A stretch of 6,128 bases of DNA from an uncultured Aquincola sp. (lineage in GTDB: Bacteria > Pseudomonadota > Gammaproteobacteria > Burkholderiales > Burkholderiaceae). The position numbers were made by a program, and so were the translations under genes. Each line of letters begins with the position of its first letter. Position 1 is the stretch's first letter. The notes under the pieces are model-generated. The model ran no database searches. It had not been told where the DNA came from and saw nothing but the letters and a program-made list of their open reading frames with translations. Below are positions 1 through 5,432 of this stretch, piece by piece. The stretch covers positions 1-6,128 of the forward strand of contig CAKZXL010000639.1 in the NCBI GenBank assembly GCA_937883885.1, given 5' to 3'.

Positions 1-201
1 ACCACCAACCTTCGGGTGGGCTACCAGCTGCTGCGCAACACGGCGCTGACGCTGGACGTCTTCAACCTGTTCGACCGCAAGGTGGACGACATCCAGTACT
101 ACTACGAGTCGCAGGTGCCCGGGGAGGCGGCAGCCGAGGGCCGGCACGTGCACCCCGCCGAGCCGCGCAGTTTGCGGCTGACGTTGGCGGTGAAGTTCTA
201 G
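1..201 (+). CDS. TonB-dependent outer-membrane receptor, C-terminal fragment (5' end outside window)
   Basis: The open frame is already running at base 1 and ends at a TAG, giving the last 66 residues of a protein. The segment LTLDVFNLFDRK is the classic penultimate strand/turn of TonB-dependent receptors (xxVxNLFDxxY-like). The protein ends in alternating hydrophobic residues with a terminal phenylalanine (SLRLTLAVKF), the outer-membrane sorting signature recognised by the BAM complex. In between lies a tyrosine-rich stretch (QYYYES) and HVHPAEPRS, a tail seen in a subfamily of these receptors. The family imports siderophores, cobalamin, sugars or other large substrates across the outer membrane using TonB energy; the plug domain that would hint at the substrate is outside the window, so no ligand can be assigned. 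It converges with the next gene, with a 34-base gap. The barrel end is secure; substrate is unknown. Confidence 0.88.
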   Translation, partial: TTNLRVGYQLLRNTALTLDVFNLFDRKVDDIQYYYESQVPGEAAAEGRHVHPAEPRSLRLTLAVKF

Positions 202-235
202 CCTGGACTGGGCGGCTCTGGCCTGCCAAAGCCAT

Positions 236-868
236 TCAACGGCGCAGGCCCCACTGCACGGCAGCCAGCCCCGCCACGTTGAGCACCACGGTCAGCCAGA
301 ACACCCGCCGGAAGGCGGGCTTGGTGCTCTTGTGGTGCAGCAGCCGCTGCGCCAGCCAGGCGCCGGGCCAACCGCCGGCCAGGGCCAGCAGGTGCAGCGT
401 GTCTTCCCGCGTGCGCCAGGCACTGCGCCGGGCGGCCGACTTGTCGATGGCATAGGCCAGGAAGGTGACGCCGCTCAGGCCGAGGTACCAGCCCCACCAC
501 CGGGCCGGCGGCGACCAGAACAAGGCCGCGACGGCGCCGCCGAACAGGCTGGCCAGGATCAGCAGCCAGGCGACCATGCCCCAGGCGCTGGCCTGTCCAC
601 CCGCAGGCCGCGCCGCCGAGGCGCGGGCCTGCGCCACTTGCACACGGCAGGCCCGCTTGCCCTTGGGGCCGACCTCCACCTCGAAAGACACGGCCTGCCC
701 CAGCCGCGGCCGACCCACGCCGCGCGGCCAGGCCGACACATGCACAAAGATCGGCTCGCCGCCCTGCACGGGCGCAATGCGGCCGAAGCCGCGTTCGTCG
801 TTCCAATGGGTGAGGTGGCCTTCAAAGCGCATGGGTGCAAAGCGTAGCGGCAGGCCGCACCACGCCAC
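236..868 (-). CDS. Cold-shock-domain / DUF1294 fusion membrane protein
   Basis: This 210-residue protein has two parts. Residues 14-78 form a cold-shock (CSD) OB-fold: WNDERGFGRI (22-31) carries the RNP1-like motif and IFVHVSA (40-46) the RNP2-like motif, so single-stranded nucleic-acid binding is expected. After an Ala/Arg-rich linker (79-96) come hydrophobic segments at about 97-118, 124-141 and 190-207, with the DUF1294 signature YAIDKSAAR...R (139-154) followed by GGWPGAWLAQ (165-174) and HHKSTKPAFR (178-187). The CSD-DUF1294 arrangement is known in proteobacteria; its function is not established. Start choice: a GTG at 868 is preceded by GAGGT (877-881) at 8 bases. An ATG at 832 (MRFEGHLTHW) matches where family members usually begin but has no visible ribosome site. 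I keep the GTG, though 832 is a real alternative. It follows the darcynin gene by 69 bases and may be its distal operon member. Confidence 0.87.
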   Translation of the reverse strand: MAWCGLPLRFAPMRFEGHLTHWNDERGFGRIAPVQGGEPIFVHVSAWPRGVGRPRLGQAVSFEVEVGPKGKRACRVQVAQARASAARPAGGQASAWGMVAWLLILASLFGGAVAALFWSPPARWWGWYLGLSGVTFLAYAIDKSAARRSAWRTREDTLHLLALAGGWPGAWLAQRLLHHKSTKPAFRRVFWLTVVLNVAGLAAVQWGLRR

Positions 869-876
869 CTGCCAGC

Positions 877-881
877 ACCTC
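877..881 (-). promoter_or_regulatory. Ribosome binding site supporting the GTG start of the CSD/DUF1294 gene
   Basis: Read on the minus strand this is GAGGT, 8 bases before the GTG at 868. No comparable purine run precedes the alternative ATG at 832, where the upstream bases read GCTTTGCACCC. The site therefore favours the longer form, against the homology argument for the shorter one. Confidence 0.45.
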
Positions 882-937
882 GCGAATCTTGACTGTGGTG
901 CCTGCGGAACAAGGTCTTGCGCGCGCCCGGCGGGTGG

Positions 938-1276
938 TCAGGTCGGCGGCGCCAGCCTGGCCTCTTCATACAGCGCGTACCCTTCCTCGATGGCCGGCAC
1001 GATCTGCCTCAGCTCGAAGTAGGGCACGGTGAACATCGGCGAGTCGCGCAGCCGCTCCATGAAGAAGTAGTGGTGACGGGGGTCTTCGGTCTCGATCATC
1101 ATCACGTCACTGGCATCGGCGGTGAAGGCCTCGGCATCGAAGTAGCGCATGCGCACCGCTTCGGGCCCCACCAGCAGCGGCGCCAGGTGCAGGTCGGTCA
1201 AGGCGCGCCGCTGGTTGCGCGACAGGCGCAGCCAGGCCGGCGTGGCACGCAGCAGCAGGAAGAAGGCATAGCGCAT
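938..1276 (-). CDS. Darcynin-family small protein
   Basis: This 112-residue soluble protein begins MRYAFFLLLRATPAWLRLSR and contains MRYFDAEAF and a PRHHYFFMERLRDSPMF segment. The pattern (first strand 'FFLLL.A.P.WL.L', then a helix with RR..L, then strands with YFDAEAF and HHYFFME.LRDS) is that of darcynin proteins, a family of about 100-125 residues. The alternating hydrophobic strands and central helix suggest a compact alpha/beta fold resembling dimeric ferredoxin-like barrels; that is my inference. No biochemical role is known to me. Two in-frame ATGs occur, at 1282 and 1276. The GAGG at 1283-1286 abuts the first but lies 6 bases before the second, so 1276 is chosen. The SDR gene ends 18 bases upstream, so the two are very probably translated from one mRNA. 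Family assignment is from memory of the pattern and is fairly firm; function is open. Confidence 0.82.
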   Translation of the reverse strand: MRYAFFLLLRATPAWLRLSRNQRRALTDLHLAPLLVGPEAVRMRYFDAEAFTADASDVMMIETEDPRHHYFFMERLRDSPMFTVPYFELRQIVPAIEEGYALYEEARLAPPT

Positions 1277-1282
1277 GGGCAT

Positions 1283-1286
1283 CCTC
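1283..1286 (-). promoter_or_regulatory. Ribosome binding site deciding the darcynin start
   Basis: On the minus strand this reads GAGG. It directly touches the ATG at 1282, which is too close to serve it, and sits 6 bases from the ATG at 1276, an ideal distance. The protein therefore most likely starts MRYAFF rather than MPMRYAFF. Confidence 0.6.
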
Positions 1287-1294
1287 GTCTGTCG

Positions 1295-2068
1295 TCAGCC
1301 TCGTTGCATGGCCTGGGCCAGCAGGCCCGGCGCCCAGCGCTGCAGCACCGGCAGCCAGCGGGCCTGGCCCACGTACACCTGCTGCCGGCCAGCCTGCACC
1401 CCGGCGATCAACTGCCGCGCTGCCTCGGCGGCCGGCAGCTTGCTGCGGCCGCGGCCTGCGGTCATCGGCGTGTCGACCAGCGGCATCACGGCCTCGACCA
1501 GCCGCACCGCCGGGCCGGGCATCTGCAGCCGCATCGCGTGGGTGAACAGGCGAAGACCCGCCTTGGTGGCGCTGTAGGTGGCTGCTGTGCGCTTGGGCAT
1601 GTAGGCCAGGCCGGAGCTGACGTTGACGACCAGCCCCTGCCCCCGGGCCAGCAGGTGGGGCAGCAGGCACTGCGTCAGCACCATCGGTGCCACCAGGTTG
1701 ACGTCCACTTCCTGTCGCAGCGCGGCCAGATGGCTGCCGGCGTCGTCCCAGCGCAGGGCGTGCTGCACACCGGCGTTGTTGATCAGGCAGCCCAGGTCGG
1801 GGTGCTCGGCGACGAGGCCGGCGATGAGCGCAGGCAGTTCGTCGATCCGGCTCAGGTCGGCGGCGCACGGACTGATCAGCGGACTGTGGTCCGCCAGGCT
1901 GCACAAGGCCGCCTGGTTGCGGCCGATGGCCACCACCCGCACACCGGCGCCCACCAGCTGAAGCGCCAGCGCCCTGCCGATGCCGGAGGTGGCACCGGTG
2001 ACGATGGTGCTGGGCCAGGGTGGCGCCGAAGCAGCCAGGGGTGTTTGCTTTAATGCGCGGCTTTTCAT
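1295..2068 (-). CDS. Short-chain dehydrogenase/reductase (classical SDR)
   Basis: This 257-residue protein is a soluble NAD(P)-dependent oxidoreductase with a Rossmann fold. Visible motifs in order: TGATSGIG (24-31), the dinucleotide glycine motif; GRN (49-51) at the end of the second strand, whose Arg50 suggests NADP(H) preference; AADLS with Asp71, which contacts the adenine ring; NNAG (97-100); Asn124; Ser152 in VNVSSG; and Tyr165/Lys169 in YSATK. The catalytic tetrad Asn-Ser-Tyr-Lys is therefore complete. The usual PG motif after the active site is replaced by a Pro-Leu-Val-Asp-Thr-Pro stretch (196-201). It resembles DltE-like SDRs; the substrate cannot be told. The N-terminus has about 20 residues before the first strand, and the only ATG start has a weak ribosome site (TAGAG, 10 bases away). 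It heads a run with darcynin and is divergent from a Crp-type regulator gene across 58 bases. Confidence 0.93.
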   Translation of the reverse strand: MKSRALKQTPLAASAPPWPSTIVTGATSGIGRALALQLVGAGVRVVAIGRNQAALCSLADHSPLISPCAADLSRIDELPALIAGLVAEHPDLGCLINNAGVQHALRWDDAGSHLAALRQEVDVNLVAPMVLTQCLLPHLLARGQGLVVNVSSGLAYMPKRTAATYSATKAGLRLFTHAMRLQMPGPAVRLVEAVMPLVDTPMTAGRGRSKLPAAEAARQLIAGVQAGRQQVYVGQARWLPVLQRWAPGLLAQAMQRG

Positions 2069-2104
2069 CGTGCGGCGACTCTAGGCAGCGCGCCGCGCTT
2101 CGGC

Positions 2105-2120
2105 ATCAACCCGGGTTAAT
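2105..2120. promoter_or_regulatory. Palindromic operator-like site in the divergent SDR/regulator intergenic region
   Basis: The 16 bases ATCAACCCGGGTTAAT have a perfect 10-base core palindrome (AACCCGGGTT) and matching outer AT/AT, with a single mismatched pair between. It ends 6 bases before the regulator's ATG and lies 36 bases before the SDR's ATG, within the only shared upstream region. A dimeric HTH protein bound here would block the regulator's ribosome binding region and could control the SDR promoter. The symmetric sequence is seen directly. Binding by the neighbouring Crp-type protein is inference: the site is not a canonical FNR or CRP box, although ATCAA occurs as its left arm. 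Confidence 0.45.
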
Positions 2121-2126
2121 CAAGGC

Positions 2127-2720
2127 ATGGCGCACTGCACCGTGTTGGAAAGCCTGCTGACGCAGGCCGCGGCGGGTCCGCTGCCCGAGTGGCCGCGCGT
2201 GGCCGAAGCCGTGACGGTGCGCCGCGTGGCCGCCGGCGGGGCCGTCTTCCTGCAGGACGTGGAACATCCCTTCGTCCATGCCGTTCAGCAAGGCGTGCTG
2301 AAGCTGAGCTACCTGAGCGAAGACGGCACCGAGTGGATCAAGTCCTTCGCCAGCGAAGGCCGCTTCTTCGCCAGCCTGGCGGCCCTGGCGCCGGGCGGGC
2401 GCACCAGCTTCATGGTCAGCGCCCTGGAAGACGCCGTGCTGGAAAGCGTGGACTACCGCCTGCTGGCGACCCTGGCCGGCCGGCACCTGGCCTGGTCCCG
2501 CGCGCTGCAGGCCCTGACCATGGTGTACGCCGCCCGCAAGGAAGCGCGTGAGCGTGAGCTGCTCACCCTCAAGGCGGAAGCCCGCTACCTGCGCTTTTGT
2601 GCCGCCGAGCCTGAACTGGCCCGGCGCATTCCCCAGAAGGACCTGGCCCGCCACCTGGGTCTAACGCCGGTGGGCCTCAACCGCATCGTGATGCGGCTGC
2701 GGCGCCTCACTGGCAGCTGA
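2127..2720 (+). CDS. Crp/Fnr-family transcriptional regulator
   Basis: This 197-residue protein has a cyclic-nucleotide-binding-like beta-roll at about 30-105 (VRRVAAGGAVFLQDVEHPFV, then QQGVLKLSYLSEDGTEWIK), a long dimerisation helix at about 118-150, and a C-terminal winged helix-turn-helix. The HTH is RIPQKDLARHLGLTPVGLNR (167-186), with recognition helix TPVGLNRIVMRLRR, the typical 'LA.hLGlTpvgLsRi' signature of Crp/Fnr proteins. There is no N-terminal cysteine cluster for an Fnr-type Fe-S centre: only Cys4 and Cys158 are present. GGRTSF (90-95) sits roughly where CRP has its phosphate-binding cassette, but the cassette is not complete, so the effector is unknown. The ribosome site is poor: AAGG ends one base before the ATG, and no in-frame start exists upstream because of a stop at 2082. 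Divergent placement suggests control of the SDR-darcynin genes and autoregulation. Confidence 0.93.
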   Translation: MAHCTVLESLLTQAAAGPLPEWPRVAEAVTVRRVAAGGAVFLQDVEHPFVHAVQQGVLKLSYLSEDGTEWIKSFASEGRFFASLAALAPGGRTSFMVSALEDAVLESVDYRLLATLAGRHLAWSRALQALTMVYAARKEARERELLTLKAEARYLRFCAAEPELARRIPQKDLARHLGLTPVGLNRIVMRLRRLTGS

Positions 2721-4410
2721 ACGACTCTGCCGTCTCCAGGTTGGTGGCCCCTGCCTTCAGGCGGGCCACCTTGGGGTAGGGGCACAGCGGGCGGGTGCGG
2801 TCGGCGGCCCAGGTGGCGGGCACGTCGGCGTTGGCGCCGCCGGGGGCGCCGGCACCACGGGCACGGGCCAGCACGGTGTCGGGGGCCTTGCCGTTTTCCA
2901 CCCAGTCCACCAGCGCGCTCAGCATGTCGAACTGGTCGGTGGAGGGGCCCTGCCCGCAATGCGACATGCCCGGCACGCGGTAGAAGCGCGCGAAGTTGGA
3001 GGCATCGCCGCCGTTGGCCGAGCGCAGGCCTTCGTACCACGCGGTGGTGTCGTCCACCGAGAAGATGGCGTCGCTGACGCCGTGATAGACCATCACCTTG
3101 GCGCCGCGCTGCTTGAGCGTGCCCAGGTCGGTGGGGTTCACCGGCTGCATGAACGACAGGCCCGATTCGGTGTACGTGGCATTGGTGGCCGCCACCGCGG
3201 CCAGCTTGGCGTCGTTGCTCACCGTCAGCGCATAGGCCGGGCCGTTGAAGGTGGCGGGGTCGGCCGGCGGCACGCCCCAGATCAAGGCGGTGGCGCCCGA
3301 GTCGATGAACTGCGGCACGGTGAAGCGCCAGAAGGACGAATCGCCGGCGTTGTGGCCCGCGTCGTACGGGAAGCTGTTGTAGAACTTGCGGCCGCTGCCA
3401 TCGACCGCGCCGCTGAACATCGGCGCATAGGCCGCCTTCTGCGCGGGCGTGAAGCAGGTGCCATCGCGCGCGCCGGTGCAGGTGGGCACGTCGCGCTGGA
3501 TGTCGAAGGCGGCGCGGCAGGCTTCGACGTCCTGGATCATGCCGTCGGTGGCACCGTCCAGCGCATCGCACCGGGCCACCACCGCGGCCGACAGCAGCGC
3601 ACGTTCGGTGCCGGTGAAGCCGCTGCTCAGGTCGGCCGGGTCGGTGGCCACCTGGGCCACGTGCCGCAGGCGGTCCATGTTGGCGATGGCCGCCAGCGGC
3701 AGCCGGTAGCCCGGGGCGCCGGCCAGGTAGCCGTCGTACTCGCCGGGCATGCGTGTCATGGCCACCATGGTGTGCCGGCCCGCGTTGGAGCAACCGCCGA
3801 TGTACGAGCGGTCGGGCTCCTTGCCGTAGGCCGCCGCGATCAGCGCCTTGGCCATGGGCGTGAGCTTGGCCACCGCCTGGTAGCCATAGTCCAGCCGCGC
3901 CTGGAAGTCGATGCCGAAGGCCAGATTGCCCTGCCCCGAGTGGCCGGCATCGGAGCTGATGACCGCAAAGCCCTGCTGCAGCGCCACGCTGGGCTGCGGC
4001 CCGGGTTGCGAACCCAGGGCCGGCCACACCACGCCGTCGGAGCCGCCGTTGGCCTGGTAGAAGAAGCGGCCGTTCCAGGCCGTGGGCAGCCGCATCTCGA
4101 AGCCGATGGCGTAGCTGTTGCCGTCCTGCGGGCTGGTGCGGCGGAACATCTCGCCGGTGATGCGGCAGTGCGCCGCGATCGGCGCGCCGGCCCACACCGC
4201 CGCGCCAGCAGCCACCGGCTCGGCCGCGGTGAGCGTGGTGTTGGGGTGGCTGAAGGCGCTGGCCAGTTCAGCACATGAACGAAGCGTGGCGCCTTGTGCG
4301 GCCTTGAGCTGGGGCAGCGAAGCGTCGCCATCACCGCCCCAACAGCCGGCGAGCAATGCTGCGCCTGCCGCAGCCACCAAATGCATGGAAAAAGGGACGA
4401 ACGAACGCAT
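2707..4410 (-). CDS. Tannase-family (feruloyl esterase / MHETase fold) lipoprotein
   Basis: This 567-residue secreted serine esterase has a lipoprotein signal ending LLAGC, so Cys23 is the probable lipidation site. It belongs to the tannase family (Pfam PF07519): alpha/beta-hydrolase core plus a lid. Catalytic residues visible: Ser208 in GGCSNAGR, Asp447 in YHGVSDAIFS and His484 in VPGMSHCGQG. The neighbouring Cys207 and Cys485 are expected to pair in the family's triad-bracing disulfide. The other cysteines fall into MHETase-like pairs: 46-82, 281-298, 311-319 and 543-566. CDALDGATDGM (281-291) matches the calcium loop. Compared with Ideonella MHETase (603 residues), the lid is about 12 residues shorter and has no arginine between residues 363 and 434, so the substrate is likely another aromatic or short-chain ester. 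GGAG 6 bases before the ATG fixes the start. Its end overlaps the convergent regulator gene by 14 bases. Confidence 0.93.
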   Translation of the reverse strand: MRSFVPFSMHLVAAAGAALLAGCWGGDGDASLPQLKAAQGATLRSCAELASAFSHPNTTLTAAEPVAAGAAVWAGAPIAAHCRITGEMFRRTSPQDGNSYAIGFEMRLPTAWNGRFFYQANGGSDGVVWPALGSQPGPQPSVALQQGFAVISSDAGHSGQGNLAFGIDFQARLDYGYQAVAKLTPMAKALIAAAYGKEPDRSYIGGCSNAGRHTMVAMTRMPGEYDGYLAGAPGYRLPLAAIANMDRLRHVAQVATDPADLSSGFTGTERALLSAAVVARCDALDGATDGMIQDVEACRAAFDIQRDVPTCTGARDGTCFTPAQKAAYAPMFSGAVDGSGRKFYNSFPYDAGHNAGDSSFWRFTVPQFIDSGATALIWGVPPADPATFNGPAYALTVSNDAKLAAVAATNATYTESGLSFMQPVNPTDLGTLKQRGAKVMVYHGVSDAIFSVDDTTAWYEGLRSANGGDASNFARFYRVPGMSHCGQGPSTDQFDMLSALVDWVENGKAPDTVLARARGAGAPGGANADVPATWAADRTRPLCPYPKVARLKAGATNLETAESFSCQ

Positions 4411-4415
4411 GGGGG

Positions 4416-4421
4416 TCTCCT
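4416..4421 (-). promoter_or_regulatory. Strong ribosome binding site of the tannase-family gene
   Basis: On the minus strand this reads AGGAGA, ending 5 bases before the ATG at 4410. It makes that ATG, rather than the in-frame ATG eight codons further in, the start, and so gives the complete lipoprotein signal peptide. Confidence 0.75.
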
Positions 4422-4445
4422 GTGGCGCGGTTCATTGCTCCGCTA

Positions 4446-4470
4446 ATAGTTAATGTATTGAATTAACTAT
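4446..4470. promoter_or_regulatory. AT-rich perfect inverted repeat, likely operator/promoter of the tannase-family gene
   Basis: The plus strand has ATAGTTAAT (4446-4454), a 7-base spacer GTATTGA, and ATTAACTAT (4462-4470): two perfect 9-base arms. Of the 25 bases 21 are A or T, in sharp contrast to the GC-rich surroundings. It lies 36 bases before the start codon of the esterase gene, where the core promoter or transcription start should be. A two-fold-symmetric site with arm centres about 16 bases apart fits a dimeric repressor such as a MarR- or TetR-type protein covering the promoter. No clean -35/-10 pair could be chosen. The repeat is directly visible; the operator role is inferred. 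Confidence 0.6.
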
Positions 4471-4476
4471 GCCGCA

Positions 4477-4498
4477 CTTTCAGGTGTTTCCCTGAGAG
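4477..4498. repeat. Short inverted repeat between the barrel gene and the esterase operator
   Basis: CTTTCAGG (4477-4484) and CCTGAGAG (4491-4498) pair over 8 positions, one of them a G-T wobble on the plus strand (a mismatch on the minus strand), around a 6-base loop. It lies 55 bases beyond the stop codon of the upstream minus-strand gene and just upstream of the AT-rich operator. It has no T-run, so it is a weak candidate for a terminator of the upstream gene. It could equally be a second protein-binding site for esterase control. The remainder of the gap 4499-4553 shows only a 5-base-stem GC hairpin at 4528-4543. Confidence 0.3.
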
Positions 4499-4553
4499 CC
4501 GCCGGGCCCCCATGCGCTGCCCAGCCACGCCCTTCGGCGGGCGCCGCGCCGGC

Positions 4554-5345
4554 TCAGAAACCGAGGGTGAAGCCCAGCGTGACCAGCCGTGAGCGGCCCG
4601 AGCCGGCCTGCACCGCGTAGGAGCTGCCGATGCTCAGCCGGGGCATGGCCGCCCAGCGCAGGCCCAGGCCGCGCCAGGGGCGGCCACGGTCGTCGCCGAA
4701 CACCTCGGCCCCCAGGTCCAACGTGTCGGTCAGCGCCTTTTCCAGCGCCAATGCCCAGACGGTGCTGCGTTGGTGCTCGGCATGGTCGTGGTAGTGGCCC
4801 AGGTTGGCATGGGCGGTGAAGCCCTGGGGCAGCGGCAGCGTGCCGGCCAGGCCCAGGGCCAGGCTGTCGCGCCGGAAGGATTGGTGCTCGTGGCGGCCCC
4901 AATGCACGCCGCCGACCAGCGCCAGCGCCGGGTCGTCGTCGTCATCGCCCAGCAGCCGGGCCTTGAAGGACAGCAGGCCACCTTCGCTGCGGCCCGCGTC
5001 TTCGGTGCCGCTGGCCCGCTGGCGCTCGAGCGCCAGCGCGGCCTGCACGCCGTGGCCCACGCCGCAGCTGCCTTGCGCCGATGCGCCGCGCGCGCGGACC
5101 TGGGGCCGCAGGCGCTCATGGGCGGCATACAGCTCCAGCTCACACTCACCCGGGTCCAGCACGCCGGCGTCTTCGGTGACCAGCGGGCGGCCAGCCTGGG
5201 CCGGCAGCGCGGCGCACAGGCCCAGCGCCAGGGCGCCCAAGGTGCTTGCCCAGCCAGCGGGCCGGGCCGCGCGGCGCCAAAGCTGCCGCCGCCCCAGGCG
5301 GGTGGAAGAACACAGGGGCAAGGCGGACGACAGCGAAGGGGGCAT
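4554..5345 (-). CDS. Exported protein, probable outer-membrane beta-barrel with histidine-rich loops
   Basis: This 263-residue protein has an unusually long, arginine-rich N-terminus (residues 16-28), a hydrophobic stretch (33-48) and a likely signal-peptidase site after AQA (49-51). The mature part opens RPLVTEDAGVLDPGECELEL, as in a group of proteobacterial exported proteins related to the phenol-degradation MetA-like barrel family (PF13557-type). Alternating hydrophobic strands with short turns follow, and it ends in LVTLGFTLGF with a terminal phenylalanine, the outer-membrane barrel signature. Two hairpin loops hold histidine clusters, HWGRHEHQ (148-155) and HYHDHAEHQ (184-192), and residues 134-138 are five aspartates in a row, encoded partly by a GAC repeat. 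Cys68 and Cys94 may form a disulfide. No good ribosome site precedes the only ATG, so the start is uncertain. I cannot name a substrate or gene. Confidence 0.75.
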   Translation of the reverse strand: MPPSLSSALPLCSSTRLGRRQLWRRAARPAGWASTLGALALGLCAALPAQAGRPLVTEDAGVLDPGECELELYAAHERLRPQVRARGASAQGSCGVGHGVQAALALERQRASGTEDAGRSEGGLLSFKARLLGDDDDDPALALVGGVHWGRHEHQSFRRDSLALGLAGTLPLPQGFTAHANLGHYHDHAEHQRSTVWALALEKALTDTLDLGAEVFGDDRGRPWRGLGLRWAAMPRLSIGSSYAVQAGSGRSRLVTLGFTLGF

Positions 5346-5432
5346 GGTGGCGACCCGGTAACCAGCAACGAACCGGCTTTTACGACGCTTTCTGCCGCCA
5401 CTTGAGCCGGGGCTGCCGAGGATGAACCCGCA

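Noticed and set aside
220..250. Hairpin GGCCTGC...GCAGGCC as a bidirectional terminator between the receptor and CSD/DUF1294 genes
   Set aside because: The stem is only 7 bases with a 17-base loop, has no T-run on either side, and reaches into the coding end of the minus-strand gene; chance pairing is likely in such GC-rich DNA.
917..2053. Open frame of 378 codons on the plus strand across the darcynin and SDR genes
   Set aside because: It spans two well-supported minus-strand genes, is rich in Gln/His/Arg with no recognisable fold, and exists only because of high GC.
2959..4278. Long open frame of 439 codons on the plus strand opposite the esterase gene
   Set aside because: The translation is rich in Gly/Ala/Arg/His/Val without domain motifs, as expected for the antisense frame of a GC-rich gene. 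The minus-strand frame has a full signal peptide, catalytic triad and ribosome site.
2707..4410. Calling the esterase a true MHETase (PET-degradation enzyme)
   Set aside because: The lid lacks the substrate-binding arginine, is shorter, and has Asn where MHETase has Glu after the nucleophile; only family-level assignment is justified.
4528..4543. GC hairpin CGCCC-TTCGGC-GGGCG downstream of the barrel gene as a terminator
   Set aside because: A 5-base stem with no following T-run on the minus strand is too weak to call.
4930..4944. GTC trinucleotide repeat encoding the Asp run as a phase-variable tract
   Set aside because: Only about four perfect units are present, and a change of whole codons would not shift the frame, so on/off switching is not expected.
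5346..5432. Possible riboswitch (cobalamin-like fragments such as GCCACTTGAGCCGGGG) in the gap between the glycosyltransferase and barrel genes
   Set aside because: The fragments lie on the plus strand, pointing away from the downstream minus-strand gene, the conserved B12-box is absent, and 87 bases is too short for the full element. I see nothing firm in this gap.
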